DNA from: Ferrovaceae bacterium
Lineage (GTDB): Bacteria > Pseudomonadota > Gammaproteobacteria > Burkholderiales > Ferrovaceae
NCBI GenBank assembly: GCA_027311025.1
Contig: DAICZS010000018.1
Span: forward strand, 1 to 33,057
Reading direction: 5' to 3'
DNA length: 33,057 nt
Below are positions 24,930-33,057 of this stretch, one piece after another. The translations under genes were made by a program, and so were the position numbers. The stretch's first letter is position 1, and every line of letters starts with the position of its first letter. The notes under the pieces were generated by a model. It did not search any database. It had not been told where the DNA came from and saw only the letters and a program-made list of their open reading frames with translations.

Positions 24930-27458
24930 ATGTCAGAACACAGGTTTCTTGATGCCATTCCAATGCCGCTGGCCTTGAACGACGGGCAAGGGCGCATCAC
25001 TCATCTCAACAAGGCGTTTAGCCTGATCATCGGATACACTCTCGACGAAATTCCCGATCTGGACCGCTGGTGGAGCCTGGCTTACCCTGATCCGGAATAT
25101 CGTCGTCAAGTCACTGACACCTGGTTAACGGCCCTGGAAAAGATGAAACAGGGGAGTGACCCTATCTCCCCCATGGAAGTGCGCATTGTCTGCAAGGATG
25201 GGACAACCCGGATTTTCCAGGCAAGCCCAGCCCTTCTTCCGGGTGAAGACCAGTCCCTGCATCTGGTCATCCTGTCCGATGTCACCGCCCGCAAGAATGA
25301 CGAGTTGCGTATCGAAAACCTAATCAAAATTTACCGTGCGCTAAGCGAAGTCAACCAGGCCATTGTGCGTATGGAGTCCGAAGCTTCCCTATTCCCGCTG
25401 GTATGCCGCATGTCTGTGGATTTTGGCGGCATGGCGTTGGCGTGGATTGGAAAACTGAACGAAGCCACCGGTTTCGTGACGCCTGAAATTACCTATGGCT
25501 GCGGTGCCGATTACCTCAATGGGATCATCCTGTCTGCCGACGAATCGCTGCCTCAGGGCCGCGGCCCGGTGGGCCTGGCAATCCGTGGGAAATGCAACAT
25601 TATTGTCAACGATTACCTAGGCGACCCCATCACCAAACCCTGGCAAGATCAGGCCCGGCGATTTGGCTGGGGCAGCAGCGGCACTTTCCCAATCCTGCGG
25701 AACGGAAATATTTTCGCCGTGATGGGGGTCTACCATCCCCAACCGGGCGCGTTCGACGAGGAAACTTTGGCGCTGCTGGATGAAATGGTTCGGGATGTCT
25801 CCTTTGCGCTGGAAAGCTTCGACCGCAACTTTGCCATTCAAAAGGCACAGGTGGAACTGGCCGCCAGCGAACGGCGTTTCAGGGCTTATTTCGAACGTTC
25901 CATGGTGGGCATGGCCACTACCAGCCCCACCAAGGACTGGCTGGAAGTCAACGACGCCCTGTGCAACATGCTGGGTTACTCGCAAGAAGAACTGCTATCC
26001 CTCACATGGGAAGACATCACGCATCCCGACGACTTGGGCGAAGGTAACGACGTCTTCCAGAAAATCTTGGCCGGCCTGATTGATGAATACGAACTGGACA
26101 AGCGATATATCAGAAAGGACGGTGAAATCCTCTATGCCCACATCGCCGTGCGTGCCGTGCGTCAGGTCGACGGCACCATCGATTACTTCGTGCTGCTGGT
26201 GAACAACATCACTGAATCCAAAATCCAGCAACACCAGCTCGAACTGCTGGTGCATCACGATCCGCTCACCGGCTTGCCCAACCGCACCCTGCTGGGCGAC
26301 CGCCTGGAAATGGGCATCGCGCAGGCCAACCGCTCAGGCATGAGCATGGCTGTCTGTTTCATGGACCTGGATGGGTTCAAGGTTGTCAACGACACGTTCG
26401 GCCACAGCGCCGGCGACCTGCTGCTGGTGGAAGTTTCCAAACGGCTGATGAAAATATTACGCGCCACCGACACCGTGGGAAGGGTTGGCGGAGATGAATT
26501 CGTTCTGATTTTTTCCGAAATCGTCAACCCAGAAGAATGCAACCAGTTGCTCAAGCGCATCACGGAAACCCTCAACGAGCCTTTCCTGATCAACGCCAAC
26601 CCCGTCAAGATTTCTGCCAGCCTTGGTGTGGCCCTCTATCCCGACCATGTCAATGATGGCACGCTGCTGATGCGTCACGCAGACCAGGCAATGTACATTG
26701 CCAAGCAGTCCGGGCGAAACCGTATCCATTTTTACGACGCCTCTCAGGATCACCTCGTCCAGGCCCGCTCGGAAGTGTTGTCACGCATTGAAACTGCCCT
26801 GGAAAACCGTGAGCTGACGCTGCATTACCAGCCCAAGGTGAACATGCGCAGCGGACAAGTGATCGGCCTGGAGGCCCTGCTCCGATGGCATCATCCTGAG
26901 CGTGGAATGCTCTACCCTGGAGAATTCCTGCCGCTCATCGAAAACAGCAATTTCGAAACTCGCCTTTCCGAATGGGTCATTTCAGAAGCTGTACACCAGA
27001 TCAACACCTGGCAAAAATCAGGCCTTAACCTGACGGTGAGCGTCAATGTTCCAGCAAGCCATCTGAATTCACCAGGTTTCATTGATTTCATGGGCGGTAT
27101 CATGAACGCTCACCCCAGGCTGGCCAACCATTCGCTGGAGCTGGAAATTCTGGAAACAGCCGCTTTGGGAGACATGGCTGCCGCCATTCGCAAAATGGAA
27201 GCCTGCTTCAGGCTCGGCATCCGATTTTCCATCGACGACTTCGGCACCGGTTATGCGTCGCTCGCCTATCTACGAAGACTGCCCGCGGATATCGTCAAAA
27301 TCGATCAGGTATTTGTGCGCGACATGCTGACTGACCCTAACGACCTGTCCATCGTCAAAGGGGTCATCGGCCTGGCGGGATGCGTTCCAGAAGGTAGTGA
27401 TCGCGGAAGGCGTGGAGACCGAGGAAATCGCAACCATGCTGCTGCAACTGGGCTGTGA
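24930..27458 (+). CDS. PAS-GAF-PAS-GGDEF-EAL c-di-GMP turnover protein, EAL domain frameshifted
   Basis: An 842-aa cytosolic sensor enzyme as read. It has PAS (about 8-120; IPMPLALNDGQGRITHLNKA), GAF (about 130-300), a second PAS (about 310-430; RRFRAYFERSMVGMA), GGDEF (about 445-605) and EAL (from about 620). The cyclase site GGDEF is intact at 520-524, with an I-site RATD five residues before it. The EAL signature is E648-A-L-L-R-W, with DDFGTGYASL and VKIDQVF present. After G817 the frame is lost: the sequence reads into GCVPEGSDRGRRGD and stops at 27458, whereas one base over it continues as AFQKVVIAEGVETEEIA. The product therefore lacks the catalytic Glu of AEGVE and the final QGY strand. 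If the shift is real, phosphodiesterase activity should be lost while the cyclase may remain. The ribosome-binding site is weak. Confidence 0.88.
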   Translation: MSEHRFLDAIPMPLALNDGQGRITHLNKAFSLIIGYTLDEIPDLDRWWSLAYPDPEYRRQVTDTWLTALEKMKQGSDPISPMEVRIVCKDGTTRIFQASPALLPGEDQSLHLVILSDVTARKNDELRIENLIKIYRALSEVNQAIVRMESEASLFPLVCRMSVDFGGMALAWIGKLNEATGFVTPEITYGCGADYLNGIILSADESLPQGRGPVGLAIRGKCNIIVNDYLGDPITKPWQDQARRFGWGSSGTFPILRNGNIFAVMGVYHPQPGAFDEETLALLDEMVRDVSFALESFDRNFAIQKAQVELAASERRFRAYFERSMVGMATTSPTKDWLEVNDALCNMLGYSQEELLSLTWEDITHPDDLGEGNDVFQKILAGLIDEYELDKRYIRKDGEILYAHIAVRAVRQVDGTIDYFVLLVNNITESKIQQHQLELLVHHDPLTGLPNRTLLGDRLEMGIAQANRSGMSMAVCFMDLDGFKVVNDTFGHSAGDLLLVEVSKRLMKILRATDTVGRVGGDEFVLIFSEIVNPEECNQLLKRITETLNEPFLINANPVKISASLGVALYPDHVNDGTLLMRHADQAMYIAKQSGRNRIHFYDASQDHLVQARSEVLSRIETALENRELTLHYQPKVNMRSGQVIGLEALLRWHHPERGMLYPGEFLPLIENSNFETRLSEWVISEAVHQINTWQKSGLNLTVSVNVPASHLNSPGFIDFMGGIMNAHPRLANHSLELEILETAALGDMAAAIRKMEACFRLGIRFSIDDFGTGYASLAYLRRLPADIVKIDQVFVRDMLTDPNDLSIVKGVIGLAGCVPEGSDRGRRGDRGNRNHAAATGL

Positions 27459-27549
27459 AATCTGCCAGGGCTACTTCATCGCCCGCCCCATGGATGCCCA
27501 GCAGGTGCCTGACTGGGTCCGCAATTTCCAGATCGCGAAAGCATTATGA
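27382..27549 (+). pseudogene. Out-of-frame C-terminal remainder of the EAL domain
   Basis: From 27382 the frame shifted by one base encodes AFQKVVIAEGVETEEIATML, then LQLGCEICQGYFIARPM and about 20 more residues, ending in TGA at 27547-27549. This is the exact missing end of the EAL domain, with the catalytic Glu of AEGVE and the QGY motif. Removing one base near T27381 restores GLAGAFQKVVIAEGVET. It is either a sequencing or assembly error or a recent frameshift; the downstream sequence shows no further decay. Confidence 0.85.
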
Positions 27550-27661
27550 AATGACAACCATATCCATTAGCTCCGGTAGGGACAGCACAGGTTCCGGCCG
27601 ATTCGCGTCCTGCAATACCAGAATTCCTTAAACTCGAGAGAATTGAGCGGCAGGGTGTTCA

Positions 27662-29581
27662 TTACGCTGGTGTATAAGCAAGACCGTGTTGCGCAATCCC
27701 GACCAAATTCACTTGCGATTGATTTGGGCTTGTTCCGGCAGCGATAGAGAGCAACTGGGTCTCGGTATAAGTTCCGCTGTTGAGATAACCCGTAAATGTG
27801 GCCAGGTCTGCAGCATCGATTGGCGCCCCCATCACGTTCTGCCAAACGGTTTGAACAAATGATGCGTTGTTCGCAAATGACAGCGCACCCGAAGTCATCG
27901 CAGCTTGCGCGAGGACTGACAAGGAAGATGCTCCCTGATCTGCCAATGCCAGGATATGACCGACAAGCACCCTGTTACTCAAGCCATATGAACCGTCTGC
28001 TGCATTCACCAGTAGCGCTGTTTCGCCGGCGTTCTGGGTTGGCCCAAGATCAAAGGCCACCCCTGCATCGGAAAACTTTACACGGTTAATACCTACCAGC
28101 GTATCTGTTACCCCAGATCCGGATACCGTGATTGTTCCAACATTTTGGTTGTTGGTCACGGAATAATCATAGGAAGGGTTGGAATACGTCACAGCGCTGA
28201 CATCACCTATGGTGGTCACGGGGGAAAAACTCAGTCCGTTCTGGGACAGTCCGGTCAGATTGATGCGGGTTTGGTTTTGGGTCACTCCGGCAGCCAAGTC
28301 TAGAAGCGATGCTTGGGTAAAAACGCCATTGGCCAGATCATTTGTGAAGGTCGTGAGGTTGCCAGAATCAATGGGGGTCCCTACGACGTTTTGCCATATG
28401 GTTTTTACAAATGAAGCATTGTCTGCAGCGCTAACATTGCCACTAGCCACTAAATCATGAGCGGCTTGCTGCATGTTGCCCCCATTGTCAAAAAACCTGA
28501 TCCAGTCACCCATCAGGGCTTTGTCGGTAACGGCTTGGGGCCCAAAGGCGGCACCCAGTAATTCGGCAGCCTGCCCCGTGGACTGGCCCGTACCCAGATC
28601 AAAAGCGATGGACTGATCCGTGAACTGCAGCCGGGCGACGTTTGAAAACGCTGCAGCGCCATCCCGCATGGCCACTGTGTCCTGGACCGTGATAGTGCCT
28701 GGGGTCAAAGTCGTGTTGATGTGATATTGGCTTTCTGAGCCTGAAAACGCCACGGTGTCGCCCCCGTCACCAGTGAAAGTTGTGCTAGCTGCAGTGTGGG
28801 TCATGGTGTTCGGTGCCAGCGTGATGGCGTTTGTGGCCACGGCGAAACCGAGAGCCTGAAGAATCTGCTTATCCAGAAGCGTCAAACTAGTAGCACTAGA
28901 ATCTGTCATCTCCGAGAATGGATCGCCTGATCCGGTCGAGGATGAAAAATCCCCTGCGTCTGCTAAAGAAAAATTGCCGAGGTTCGTGACTCCTCCATCC
29001 AGCGAAAAATATCCTGGTACCGTAGCGTTGGGGGCCCACAATTGCCCGGGTGCAGAATAGGTATACATATCCAGAGTCGTCAGCCAAGTGCCGCCACTCA
29101 CCCATCCATTCACACGACCCAATGCGTGAGTGAGCTCGTGAATGGCGCCGGCCAGAAAAACTGAGGATGGAAATGAAGTCGCAAAACCTATTGCCCCATC
29201 ATAAGAACTCGAAGCGGTATAGGGAATGCCCAAGATCTGTGCCTGGGCTGTTGAAAGGACCAGGGTTCCAGAAGGCAGGTTCGAAGATGTTGCTAGTGCG
29301 ATGTCGTTTTTGGCTAATTGACCCGACAGGCTGGCCGTGATTTGACTGTTGTTCTGCTGTATTTGGCCTAAATAGTAGTCGGCCATGACGCTTTGCGAAA
29401 AGCCACCTAGTGCACCTGATGTCATGGGGCTGCCGGCATCTTCTCCCCAGCCCACCTGAATGCTGACGGTGATTGGGTTCAATATGGATTGGCCAAGAAG
29501 GGTTGCCGCCTGCTGAACTGCTGCCTGGAAACCTGCTGGGGCACCGCTGACGCTGGAGTCCCAGGAAAGATTAATCTGCAT
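27662..29581 (-). CDS. NF038122-type zinc metalloprotease with two DUF4214-like modules, probable type I secretion substrate
   Basis: A 639-aa protein with no signal peptide and no Cys in its catalytic part. The N-terminal domain (MQINLSWDSSVSGAPAGFQA, then PITVSIQVGWGE) matches the NF038122 metalloprotease family. The zinc site is HELTH at residues 148-152, continuing into ALGRVNGW, with H148 and H152 as ligands and E149 as catalytic base. After residue 285 two homologous modules follow (about 285-455 and 470-639). Each has a beta-part (GTITV then FSD/FTD-x-x-[IV]-AFDLG) and a helical DUF4214-type part (NASFV-x-T-[IV]-WQNV-[VM]-G-x-PID). DUF4214 modules are common at the C-termini of secreted surface proteins. 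AAGGG lies 8 nt before the ATG. The likely role is processing of extracellular or surface-layer protein; the substrate is unknown. Confidence 0.88.
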   Translation of the reverse strand: MQINLSWDSSVSGAPAGFQAAVQQAATLLGQSILNPITVSIQVGWGEDAGSPMTSGALGGFSQSVMADYYLGQIQQNNSQITASLSGQLAKNDIALATSSNLPSGTLVLSTAQAQILGIPYTASSSYDGAIGFATSFPSSVFLAGAIHELTHALGRVNGWVSGGTWLTTLDMYTYSAPGQLWAPNATVPGYFSLDGGVTNLGNFSLADAGDFSSSTGSGDPFSEMTDSSATSLTLLDKQILQALGFAVATNAITLAPNTMTHTAASTTFTGDGGDTVAFSGSESQYHINTTLTPGTITVQDTVAMRDGAAAFSNVARLQFTDQSIAFDLGTGQSTGQAAELLGAAFGPQAVTDKALMGDWIRFFDNGGNMQQAAHDLVASGNVSAADNASFVKTIWQNVVGTPIDSGNLTTFTNDLANGVFTQASLLDLAAGVTQNQTRINLTGLSQNGLSFSPVTTIGDVSAVTYSNPSYDYSVTNNQNVGTITVSGSGVTDTLVGINRVKFSDAGVAFDLGPTQNAGETALLVNAADGSYGLSNRVLVGHILALADQGASSLSVLAQAAMTSGALSFANNASFVQTVWQNVMGAPIDAADLATFTGYLNSGTYTETQLLSIAAGTSPNQSQVNLVGIAQHGLAYTPA

Positions 29582-29669
29582 GACAAGCCCTTCGCGGAAA
29601 TCGTCTGTTAAAAGCGAATTTTTCCCTGAATTAAGTCAGGTTCGAATAAAAAAAATGAGAGTGCTGCGC

Positions 29670-29870
29670 TCAGTGCGATGTATGCCCCACTGCCAGGGCA
29701 TCATTCAACGCCTTGCTATAAGCGTTGCGGGCGGTCTGCAGAACAGCCATCTGGGCTTCCAGTCGCTGGATCTCGTTATCCACAAACTGCAGGCTTGCCA
29801 ACTGGTTCTTAGCGACCTGAGACAGTAAGTCGTAGTCGTATTCCTTCTCGTCAATCATGATCGTCGGCAT
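29670..29870 (-). CDS. DUF6447 family small protein
   Basis: A 66-aa protein of DUF6447 appearance: MPTIMIDEKEYDYDLLSQVA at the N-terminus, then LQFVDNEIQRLEAQMAVLQT, an amphipathic helix with coiled-coil character, and ARNAYSKALNDAL. Family function is not established to my knowledge. It lies between the S-layer-like gene and the metalloprotease on the same strand, so a chaperone or accessory role in secretion of those large proteins is conceivable, but that is inference. The frame is open from 29939, but AAGGA lies 9 nt before the ATG at 29870 and the family sequence starts there. The longer version would also run through the terminator hairpin. Confidence 0.8.
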   Translation of the reverse strand: MPTIMIDEKEYDYDLLSQVAKNQLASLQFVDNEIQRLEAQMAVLQTARNAYSKALNDALAVGHTSH

Positions 29871-29887
29871 TTCTGGATTCCTTGAAT

Positions 29888-29922
29888 TAAAAAACCCCAC
29901 CGCCTTTTGAGCAGTGGGGTTT
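29888..29922 (-). terminator. Rho-independent terminator of the S-layer-like gene
   Basis: On the minus strand AAACCCCAC and GTGGGGTTT form a 9-bp stem around a 13-nt loop (plus-strand arms 29892-29900 and 29914-29922), followed by an uninterrupted run of T. It lies 47 nt past the stop of the S-layer-like gene and upstream of the DUF6447 start, so that gene needs readthrough or its own promoter. Confidence 0.85.
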
Positions 29923-29968
29923 GATTTGATACAACCCACGATGGTCTGTGGGCATCTCCGGTTGGAGA

Positions 29969-32900
29969 TTAGGAGGCGAGGGTAATCACATGGCTGGTAA
30001 CTGTTGTTCCCAGCGTATGTGTACCAACCAATTCAATCAACGTGTTACCTGCCGCCATTGTTCCTGCATTCGCAGCTCCACCAGCAACCGTTTCCAAAAC
30101 GTAAGTATTGGCGCCATAAGTAAAGGCGGTTGCAGCGTGTGCGCCCAATGCAACTAGAGCGCCATCGACATAAGCAACAGCATTTCCAAGGCTGGTTTCA
30201 GCAGATACGGTGGTTTGCTGAGCGGACGTCAATGCCACAACAGAAGTTGCATCTGCTATGCGAATCATGTCACCTGCAACAGCTCCGGTAATCACCGTGT
30301 TGGCTGTTGTTGCACTCGCAGCCACAACGCCCACCATGATCTTATCAGGGCCACCGGAATTGTGCGTGCCCAAGGTGACCGTTGCAGTGTAGGTTCCTGC
30401 TGAACCCGTATGCAGGTCGATCACATTGGAGCCCGTACCAACAGTCACGTTAACCGTTCCGAGTGTGGAACCATCAGCAATGTAGTTATTACCATTACCA
30501 AGCGTGATGGTGTCCGCATTTGCCGAGCCTGCAGTGCCAGTCCCTGCCAAGTTAATCTGGTTGTGAGCGTTATCAGTGGAACCAGCAATCGTAACCCCAG
30601 TGGTTACGGTGTCTGTCAAACCACCGTAGTACGCAGCGATGGCTGCTGCATCAGCAGAGGCTGAACCTGTTTCATTAAACGTATGTGCAACACCATTCAG
30701 TGTAACGGTAAGAGTAGCAGTATTCACATCTGTTCCAAGTGTCACAGAATTGGAAGTTGATGTAACACCACCACCAGTCCCGCCAACCGCCGCAGTGAAG
30801 CTGCTATCTCCAGTAAAGGTGACAGTCGACACACCATCGGAAGTCACATAACCGTTTGTTCCCAACTGAACATTGCCTTTCAAATTAAGCGTGGCAAGTG
30901 CTGCAGAAGAGAAGGTCTGGATTGAATCAGTTGCCGAACCAGTATTATTGAACGTAATGGTTGTAGGAGTAGCGTCAGACAACGTTGTGATATTTACGGC
31001 ACTTGTGCCGGTAAATCCCAAAGTTGTAAGCGAACTATCTGTCAACGTTGTAATGCTTGCCGCATCACTGCCAGTGTTTCCAATCGTGAGGTTTGCAGAC
31101 CCGAGGGAACCGGTGCCTACAAAGTCACCAATAGTAGTGGAGTTCGAACCGGCAAAATTCAGGGTGCCCAGGTTGGAGTCGCTCAAGTGAGTGATGGTAA
31201 GCCCAGTCGAACCGGCTTCGTTGTTATTGATTGTCACTGAAGTGGCTGCCGTATGTGAACCCCCGGGGTTTTCTTCGAGGGTTGTTATCGTCAAACCAGC
31301 TGTACCAGTGACATTTAGTGTTGCGACGCCACTGTCAGTTAGGGAGGCAATAACGTTTGTATCACCTGAGGTTGTATCATTAGAAACTACATTAACAGTG
31401 CCAACACCCACTCCGTTTGCGTCTGTCAGAGTAAGTGCGCCTCCCGTAATGGGTGCCGTGTTACTTGCTGTACCATAAGTAACAGTTACTGTATTACTCG
31501 GGCCACCAGAACCGGTTGTCTTATACGTGACTGAAGCAGACGAGGCATCCACAGCCAAAGAAGCACCCGGATTAACATTAATAAAGGATTGAGTTACGCC
31601 AGTTACAACATCAAGCCCGGTGTAAGTGCCGGTCAGCTGACTCATGTCAATTACGCCTGCATTCGCGCCGATTTGGACCGCACCGCCAGTGACGCCTAAG
31701 GTGCTAAAGCCTGTCACATTCGTGCCAGTATTCGCTTGGGTGTAAGTACCTGATGAGAGAATAATCTCGTTATTGGTAGCAGACCCACCGTTAATGGCTT
31801 TGAGTGCGTCAGTCGTAATGGTGATGATGTCCTGACCAGCGCCACCCGTAAAGCTTTGTGTTCCTGCGTTCAGTGTTGCGGTTGTTGCTCCGGTGGACGT
31901 GGGTGCGAAGGCTGTAACAGCTGTACTCGAAATATTCCCGGTAAAGCCAGCACCGCCAGTAACGGTAAGGGTAGCCAAAGAAGCCGGGATGGCGCTCAGT
32001 GTCAGAGTATTGGTACCGCTTACATTCAAGGTGGTCAGGGCAGAATCCACAATCCCTGACAGCGTTGAATTAGCCGTTGACGTGGTAACGTTAATGGTCT
32101 TGATCTTGTTGCTGCTATCCGTGATGGTGTTGTTTGCTGCAGTTGGTGCCACGGACAGTCCATTAAGATTCAAGGCCAGGGTTGTGCTTGCAGCTGTTGC
32201 ATCGGTAATGCCCAAGGAGCCACCCGTACCCGTTAGCGACAGCGTGGTCAGCGCATTTCCAGAGAAGGTCGAAACATCGCCGTAGTTGTTCAGAGTGACG
32301 CTTGTCACTGATGCATTCGCATCGGTGATCGAAACAGCACCATCCACAACACCCAGTGTGCCAGGAACCAGCGCAGTTGCAGCGGTCGCAGCGCCAGCAG
32401 CTACGGCATTAATACCGGGGGCTGCAACAACAGCAGCCGAACCAGAAGATGCAGGTGCTGCTGGCGTACCAGCGGCGGCTGAAACAGCAGCGGTTTGGGT
32501 TACTGAAACGGACGTCGTTGCTGCGCCACCCGTAACAGTAACAGCGCCTCCAGTAAGGGTTGGACCAGCCAAGGCGCTACCAGCAATAGTCGTCGCTTCG
32601 GTTGCGGAAACGCCCAGGGTCTCTGTAACAGCAACAGTCGAACCACCTGTTACGGCTACTGAACTTGCAGTGCCACTACCGCCAAACGAACTCGAAAGAT
32701 TGACAGCTACAGCGCCAGTAGGGGCTGCTGTATTTCCGACTTCGACGGTGGATGCATTACCAGCAAGTCCAGTCGCGGTCACAGTCACCGCAGTTCCACC
32801 GTTTACAGAGATAGCATTCTGGTTAGCACCACCTTGCGCATTAGCCACAGTGATCGCACCAGCAGCGCCGGAAGTCGTCACTGCGCCCGCATTGGTGATG

Positions 32901-33057
32901 GACACAGCATTACCACCTGTGGTGGTTACAGCACCAGCTGCAGCTCTGGAAACTTCAGTAATGTTGGTGGTGCCAGCAGCGTTAATGAAGTCGCCGGCCG
33001 ACCCTGCAGAAGTTACGCTAACTGAGGTGACTCCCGTAATTCCAGAAACATCGAAGT
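29969..33057 (-). CDS. S-layer / RsaA-like giant beta-repeat protein (5' end outside window)
   Basis: At least 1029 residues. The frame stays open to the right edge (the first visible residues are FDVSGITGVTSVSVTSAG), so the GTG at 32905 is not a real start. Composition is extreme: Thr, Ser, Ala, Gly and Val dominate, with no Cys and few charged residues. The part nearest the N-terminus has irregular repeats of the form GGxAVTVTxxGxAG and TGGSTVAVTET. The middle has a ladder of repeats like DSSLTTLGFTGTSAVNITTL and DSNLGTLNFAGSNSTTIGDF, i.e. a beta-helix. The C-terminus has ITLGNGNNYI, VGTGSNVIDL, FTYGANTYVLE and NTLIELVG, paralleling the protein at 3420-6560, and likely holds the type I secretion signal. 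The probable role is the S-layer or a major adhesin. A terminator follows. Codon use seems less GC-rich than in the bcs genes. Confidence 0.85.
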   Translation of the reverse strand, partial: FDVSGITGVTSVSVTSAGSAGDFINAAGTTNITEVSRAAAGAVTTTGGNAVSITNAGAVTTSGAAGAITVANAQGGANQNAISVNGGTAVTVTATGLAGNASTVEVGNTAAPTGAVAVNLSSSFGGSGTASSVAVTGGSTVAVTETLGVSATEATTIAGSALAGPTLTGGAVTVTGGAATTSVSVTQTAAVSAAAGTPAAPASSGSAAVVAAPGINAVAAGAATAATALVPGTLGVVDGAVSITDANASVTSVTLNNYGDVSTFSGNALTTLSLTGTGGSLGITDATAASTTLALNLNGLSVAPTAANNTITDSSNKIKTINVTTSTANSTLSGIVDSALTTLNVSGTNTLTLSAIPASLATLTVTGGAGFTGNISSTAVTAFAPTSTGATTATLNAGTQSFTGGAGQDIITITTDALKAINGGSATNNEIILSSGTYTQANTGTNVTGFSTLGVTGGAVQIGANAGVIDMSQLTGTYTGLDVVTGVTQSFINVNPGASLAVDASSASVTYKTTGSGGPSNTVTVTYGTASNTAPITGGALTLTDANGVGVGTVNVVSNDTTSGDTNVIASLTDSGVATLNVTGTAGLTITTLEENPGGSHTAATSVTINNNEAGSTGLTITHLSDSNLGTLNFAGSNSTTIGDFVGTGSLGSANLTIGNTGSDAASITTLTDSSLTTLGFTGTSAVNITTLSDATPTTITFNNTGSATDSIQTFSSAALATLNLKGNVQLGTNGYVTSDGVSTVTFTGDSSFTAAVGGTGGGVTSTSNSVTLGTDVNTATLTVTLNGVAHTFNETGSASADAAAIAAYYGGLTDTVTTGVTIAGSTDNAHNQINLAGTGTAGSANADTITLGNGNNYIADGSTLGTVNVTVGTGSNVIDLHTGSAGTYTATVTLGTHNSGGPDKIMVGVVAASATTANTVITGAVAGDMIRIADATSVVALTSAQQTTVSAETSLGNAVAYVDGALVALGAHAATAFTYGANTYVLETVAGGAANAGTMAAGNTLIELVGTHTLGTTVTSHVITLAS

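Noticed and set aside
29625-29640. Short CCTGA/TCAGG hairpin between the DUF6447 and metalloprotease genes as a terminator
   Set aside because: Five-base stem and no T-run on the minus-strand side; too weak to call.
32903-32905. GTG at 32905 as the start of the right-hand S-layer-like gene
   Set aside because: The same frame is open with the same composition and repeats up to the window edge, so the true start lies outside.

Overview
The window looks like a chromosomal piece of a Gram-negative proteobacterium, most likely a betaproteobacterium. The grounds are an outer-membrane cellulose exporter, DgkA, RsaA/S-layer-like proteins with type-I-secretion-style C-termini, multidomain c-di-GMP enzymes, and dispersed GGGGACAG hairpins of a kind I associate with betaproteobacteria. 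The taxonomic placement is inference; there is no rRNA or other marker gene here. I saw no tRNA, rRNA, CRISPR array, transposase or phage gene.

Left part (1-7078): a DUF1348/NTF2-like protein, a Thr/Gly-repeat protein with a conspicuous palindromic promoter region, a membrane-anchored SAM methyltransferase, a sulfotransferase, a 1046-residue S-layer/adhesin-like protein, and diacylglycerol kinase. Three GGGGACAG hairpins lie between these genes, two of them exactly between convergent gene ends.

Centre (7117-22747): a complete class-II (E. coli-type) cellulose locus in two tail-to-tail operons. The plus-strand operon is bcsR-bcsQ-bcsA-bcsB-bcsZ-bcsC plus a small uncharacterised exported protein. 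The minus-strand operon is an HDOD-REC-GGDEF diguanylate cyclase followed by bcsE-bcsF-bcsG. Almost every junction is a 1-31 nt overlap, which implies translational coupling. Together they cover c-di-GMP synthesis (the cyclase), c-di-GMP sensing (the PilZ domain of BcsA and the RxGD motif of BcsE), glucan synthesis and export (BcsA, B and C), periplasmic hydrolysis (BcsZ) and phosphoethanolamine decoration (BcsF and BcsG). The predicted product is therefore a pEtN-modified cellulose. Notable points are an Asp-to-Asn change at the presumed catalytic base of BcsZ, the very short 48-aa bcsF, and a promoter whose -10 box lies only 6 nt before the first bcsR ATG.

Right part (22818-33057): two exported proteins, one a seven-repeat beta-propeller; a PAS-GAF-PAS-GGDEF-EAL protein whose EAL domain is broken by a one-base frameshift; and a surface/secretion cluster made of a zinc metalloprotease with two DUF4214-type modules, a 66-aa DUF6447 protein, and a second S-layer-like giant that runs off the right edge. 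The two S-layer-like proteins share a related C-terminal region, probably a type I secretion signal. No type I transporter is encoded in the window.
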